DNA of 64,000 nt from NCBI GenBank assembly GCA_045132235.1, contig JBGURX010000026.1, positions 31,940-95,939 of the forward strand. The letters run 5' to 3'. A program made the translations under genes and the position numbers. Shown here piece after piece: positions 61,129 through 64,000 of the stretch; position 1 is the first letter of the stretch; each line of letters starts with the position of its first letter. This DNA comes from UBA1756 sp045132235 (lineage in GTDB: Bacteria > Bacteroidota > Bacteroidia > Bacteroidales > WCHB1-69). The notes beneath the pieces were generated by a model, which was not told the DNA's origin, searched no databases, and saw only the letters and a list, made by a program, of their open reading frames with translations.

Positions 61129-62135
61129 ACAAGACTTTCATAGTGGCAGAACTTTCTGCCAATCATGGACATAAACTAGAAGTTGCCTTAGAGTCTGTAA
61201 GAGCTGCAAAAAAGGCTGGAGCGGATGCCATTAAAATACAGACTTATACGGCTGACACCATAACTCTGAATTGCGATGCTGACGACTTCCGTGTGAAAGG
61301 AACTCTCTGGAATGGTCGCACCTTGTACGACCTCTATCAAGAAGCCTACACTCCTTGGGAGTGGCACCAATCCATTTTTGATGAGGCAAAGAAATGTGGC
61401 ATGGTTTGTTTCTCTACACCATTTGACAAGACTGCTGTCGACTTTTTGGAGAATTTGGGCAATCCTATTTGCAAGATAGCCAGTTTTGAGATAACAGATA
61501 TTCCTCTGATTGAATATGCAGCCCAAAAAGGTAAGCCAATGGTAATTTCAACCGGGATAGCTATGCCCGAGGATATTGAATTCGCTGTTGAAACCTGTCG
61601 CAAAGTTGGTAATAACGATATCACCTTACTCAAATGCACCTCATCGTATCCAGCACCTATTGAGGACGCCAATTTAATGACCATGGTGGACATGAAGCAA
61701 CGTTATGGAGTAAAAGTTGGCTTGTCAGACCACACTATGGGTTATGATGTGGCAGTTGCTGCAGTCGCACTCGGTGCCACAATGGTGGAAAAACATTTTA
61801 TACTTGACCGCTCAATTGGTGGACCCGATGCAGCATTCTCAATGGAGGTAAAAGAGTTCGCCGCTATGGTGAAGTCTATCCGTAATGTAGAAAAAGCATT
61901 AGGTGAGGTTAAATATCCGACCGACCCTTCGCAAATAAAAGGGCGAGAGTTTTCCAGATCTCTTTATGTGGCACAACACATTAAGAAGGGAGATGTAATT
62001 ACGGGAGAAAACGTACGTTCTGTGCGACCGGGATACGGCATGCATCCAAAGTATTTATCGGAACTTATTGGACGTAAAGTTAACCGTGATTTGAATGTAG
62101 GTGATAGAATGTGTTGGGATATCGTGAATAATTGA
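61125..62135 (+). CDS. pseI: Pseudaminic acid synthase PseI
   Basis: 336 residues. NeuB-type TIM barrel (FIVAELSANHGHKLEVAL, IKIQTYTADTITL, STPFDKTAVDFLENL, VEKHFILDRS) followed by an antifreeze-like SAF domain (SRSLYVAQHIKKGDVITGEN, about 285-336). It condenses 6-deoxy-AltdiNAc with phosphoenolpyruvate to give pseudaminic acid. PseG, the UDP-sugar hydrolase between PseH and PseI, is not seen in the window. Confidence 0.94.
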   Translation: MNKTFIVAELSANHGHKLEVALESVRAAKKAGADAIKIQTYTADTITLNCDADDFRVKGTLWNGRTLYDLYQEAYTPWEWHQSIFDEAKKCGMVCFSTPFDKTAVDFLENLGNPICKIASFEITDIPLIEYAAQKGKPMVISTGIAMPEDIEFAVETCRKVGNNDITLLKCTSSYPAPIEDANLMTMVDMKQRYGVKVGLSDHTMGYDVAVAAVALGATMVEKHFILDRSIGGPDAAFSMEVKEFAAMVKSIRNVEKALGEVKYPTDPSQIKGREFSRSLYVAQHIKKGDVITGENVRSVRPGYGMHPKYLSELIGRKVNRDLNVGDRMCWDIVNN

Positions 62136-62143
62136 TTTTTAAA

Positions 62144-63034
62144 ATGAGAAATATGTCAAATCCTTTAGTATCTGTTGTTATTGTTTCATACAATGCTTCC
62201 AGAACCATTGTTGAGACATTAGATAGCATAAAAGCACAAACGTACTCTCCTTTGGAATTGATTATTGCAGATGATCATTCCATGGATGACACTGCAAATA
62301 AGTGCGTGGAATGGTTGGCTGAAAATCACAGTAGATTTGTCAATAGCAGACTTATTGTCAATGAGCGAAATCTTGGGGTTTCTGCCAATATAAATGTTGG
62401 GGTGCGTGCTTCTTCTGGCGAATGGATTAAGGCTCTGGGTGATGATGTACTGTTACCTGATGCAATTGAAAAAAATATAGATTTTGCGAAAAAAAACAAT
62501 AGCGATTTTGTGGTTTCAAGGGTTCAACCTTTTGTGGAAGAAACAGGTGAGAGATTGAATATAGCACCTGTACTAGATTTTGTATTCCCTGTATCTAATC
62601 ATGATCAGTATATTGCGCTTATTCGAGATGAACTTATTTTCCCATCCCCAACGTGGTTCTTTTCGAGAGAATTATATAATAGTGTGGGAGGGTACGACGA
62701 GAGATATCGTTTGTCGGACGATATCCCATTTGCTTATAGAATTCTAATGTCTGGTTTCTGTTTTTCTTTTTTGCCAGAGGTCACTGTATTATATAGAGTC
62801 AAAGTCGGTTCGCTTTCTCATAGTAAGAATTTGCCATTTGAACAAAAACGACCTTATTTTGAGAGTTCTTCAAAGGTATATTATGAATTGCAAGCACCCG
62901 CATTAAGAAAGAATAGGTTTTATGGCATCTTAATTCGTAAGAATTTGTGGTATTTTTTTTATAGAAAAAAAATCTATTCGCAAGAAAATTCTTTAGCTCG
63001 TTATTTTTATGCTGCATTGTGTAAGCTACTATAG
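62144..63034 (+). CDS. Family 2 glycosyltransferase
   Basis: 296 residues from the ATG at 62144; a TTG at 62132 would overlap pseI and an ATG at 62153 gives 293 residues. The GT-A core is VSVVIVSYNASRTIVETLDS, IIADDHSMDDT, and GEWIKALGDDVLLPD with the DxD-like site, then GGYDERYRLSDDIPF. It adds one sugar to the repeat unit in the cytoplasm. From about here the DNA becomes strikingly AT-rich compared with the pse genes. Confidence 0.87.
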   Translation: MRNMSNPLVSVVIVSYNASRTIVETLDSIKAQTYSPLELIIADDHSMDDTANKCVEWLAENHSRFVNSRLIVNERNLGVSANINVGVRASSGEWIKALGDDVLLPDAIEKNIDFAKKNNSDFVVSRVQPFVEETGERLNIAPVLDFVFPVSNHDQYIALIRDELIFPSPTWFFSRELYNSVGGYDERYRLSDDIPFAYRILMSGFCFSFLPEVTVLYRVKVGSLSHSKNLPFEQKRPYFESSSKVYYELQAPALRKNRFYGILIRKNLWYFFYRKKIYSQENSLARYFYAALCKLL

Positions 63035-63089
63035 CTATATACTAGTCATTGTCAATGAACAAACACTTTACCATATAAATGCACTATTA

Positions 63090-64000
63090 ATGAAAAACAG
63101 GAAGATTATTTTTATTCACGAGGGAGCCATTACAAACACTATCGAACGAATGTATGTTTTGGATAAACTCATATCGCACGGATTTGATGTTGAGCTATGG
63201 AGTTTGCGGTTTTTGCGAGTATTATGGAACTCACTGCCGGGTGAAATTGATTATGATAATTATTACAAAATTGAATCATTCAAGGAATTTAAAGAAAAGA
63301 TTAGGGAACAAGACAGGTCTCATACAATTATCATATCTTCTGTTGCAGATAATTTTGCAAATAGGCACATTTATTTTTTACTCCACAAAGAGAAATTTGT
63401 ATATGTGTTTTTGAATCCCTACGGTGACGTTATTATTAATAAGGGTCATAAGTGGAGAGATCGGTTGCAATTAGCTATTTCATCAAATATTTTTCGTAAA
63501 CTTCTTCCTGAAATAAAAAAAAATATATACAATCGTATATTAAAACCGATTCATCATCTTGATTTTGAAAAGCATATTATTGCCTGTCGAGAACCAAGAA
63601 TTTTGGCAATCAATAGTAATGAGTATGAGATGTATTTAGCATTGGAGAGAGAAAATGAGAGAGTGTTTCAGGGGAAATATATTCTATTTATAGATGTGAG
63701 TTATCCTAACCATCCAGATCTTCCTTATTTTTACGGACTTAGTAATTTGGATGAAAAACCGTATCTGTCTATCATGAATGTTTTTTTTGATTTAATAGAA
63801 AAAAAATACAAATTGCCAGTTATTATTGCCTTGCATCCGAAATCTGCTTATTCTAGTGATGATTTCGGTGGTAGATACACGGTTAAATATAAAACTCATG
63901 CGCTGATAAAAGGGGCGGAGGTGATTTTAACTCATTTTAGTTCAAGTACTACTTTAGCGGTTTTATATAATAAACCCACTTTGTTTTTTTATTCTCAATA
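63090..64000 (+). CDS. Putative glycosyltransferase, 3' end beyond the window
   Basis: The frame from the ATG at 63090 is open to the window end, 303 codons, with no stop. It begins MKNRKIIFIHEGAITNTIER and contains ILFIDVSYPNHPD and, near the edge, IALHPKSAYSSDDF followed by GAEVILTHFSSSTTLAVLYN. The H-P and S-S-S-T-x-x-x-x-L-Y-x-K-P pattern is typical of GT-B enzymes of the polysialyltransferase or CDP-glycerol type found in capsule loci. A 55-bp gap separates it from the GT2 gene. Strongly AT-rich. Confidence 0.65.
   Translation, partial: MKNRKIIFIHEGAITNTIERMYVLDKLISHGFDVELWSLRFLRVLWNSLPGEIDYDNYYKIESFKEFKEKIREQDRSHTIIISSVADNFANRHIYFLLHKEKFVYVFLNPYGDVIINKGHKWRDRLQLAISSNIFRKLLPEIKKNIYNRILKPIHHLDFEKHIIACREPRILAINSNEYEMYLALERENERVFQGKYILFIDVSYPNHPDLPYFYGLSNLDEKPYLSIMNVFFDLIEKKYKLPVIIALHPKSAYSSDDFGGRYTVKYKTHALIKGAEVILTHFSSSTTLAVLYNKPTLFFYSQ

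Overview
The window reads as one contig from a Bacteroidales-type member of Bacteroidota. The lineage evidence is direct. Nearly every promoter I can find is a Bacteroidota -7 box (TAnnTTTG) instead of a sigma70 -10 box. Several secreted proteins end in type IX secretion (T9SS) sorting tails. A UpxY-type antiterminator stands ahead of a surface-polysaccharide locus. The gene order DUF4271-hemD-rnpA-yidD-ctp is also present, and the only tRNA does not encode CCA. No rRNA, CRISPR array, transposase or replication origin was seen. The species cannot be told from the sequence alone.

Layout. Positions 1-6.2 kb (minus strand): the edge of an NhaC antiporter gene, a hipBA toxin-antitoxin pair, small envelope enzymes and an AAA/DUF4143 ATPase. 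6.3-18.2 kb: secreted and envelope genes, including a T9SS cargo protein, a DMT exporter, a thioesterase, prolyl oligopeptidase, and a plus-strand export operon (SurA-like PPIase, PPIase-like lipoprotein, signal peptidase I, YfcC transporter, outer-membrane barrel). 18.3-23.4 kb: a 1246-residue repeat-built surface protein with a FISUMP C-terminus and a small T9SS protein. 23.8-31.2 kb: TraB/GumN protein, arginine deiminase, RadC, DUF58, two secreted unknowns and RsmE. 31.2-38.7 kb (minus): HtpG, an O-antigen ligase-like protein, C-terminal protease, YidD, RnpA, HemD and DUF4271. 38.7-44.3 kb: tRNA-Leu(CAA), a secreted unknown, and a 1206-residue C10 cysteine protease with T9SS tail.

44.4-64 kb is accessory DNA. 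A upxY gene is separated from the polysaccharide operon by about 8 kb of inserted material. That material comprises an AAA/PD-(D/E)XK ATPase bordered by palindromic repeats, decayed gene fragments, and a tight AT-rich four-gene operon: calcineurin-like phosphoesterase, HSP90/MORC-type GHKL ATPase, Mrr-like PD-(D/E)XK nuclease and a small TOPRIM protein. I regard this operon (48575-53387) as the best candidate for an undescribed system, most likely anti-phage defense. The polysaccharide locus then encodes a dTDP-3-acetamido-3,6-dideoxyhexose branch (fdtA-fdtC-fdtB), a Wzx flippase, and a pseudaminic-acid branch (pseB, pseC, pseF, two GNATs, pseI), followed by a GT2 and a glycosyltransferase-like gene cut by the window end.

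Two repeat families recur between genes. One is short microsatellites of period 7 or 8, several of which contain or directly follow a stop codon. The other is small palindromes of the form AGACGC...GCGTCT or GACAACGC...GCGTTGTC.
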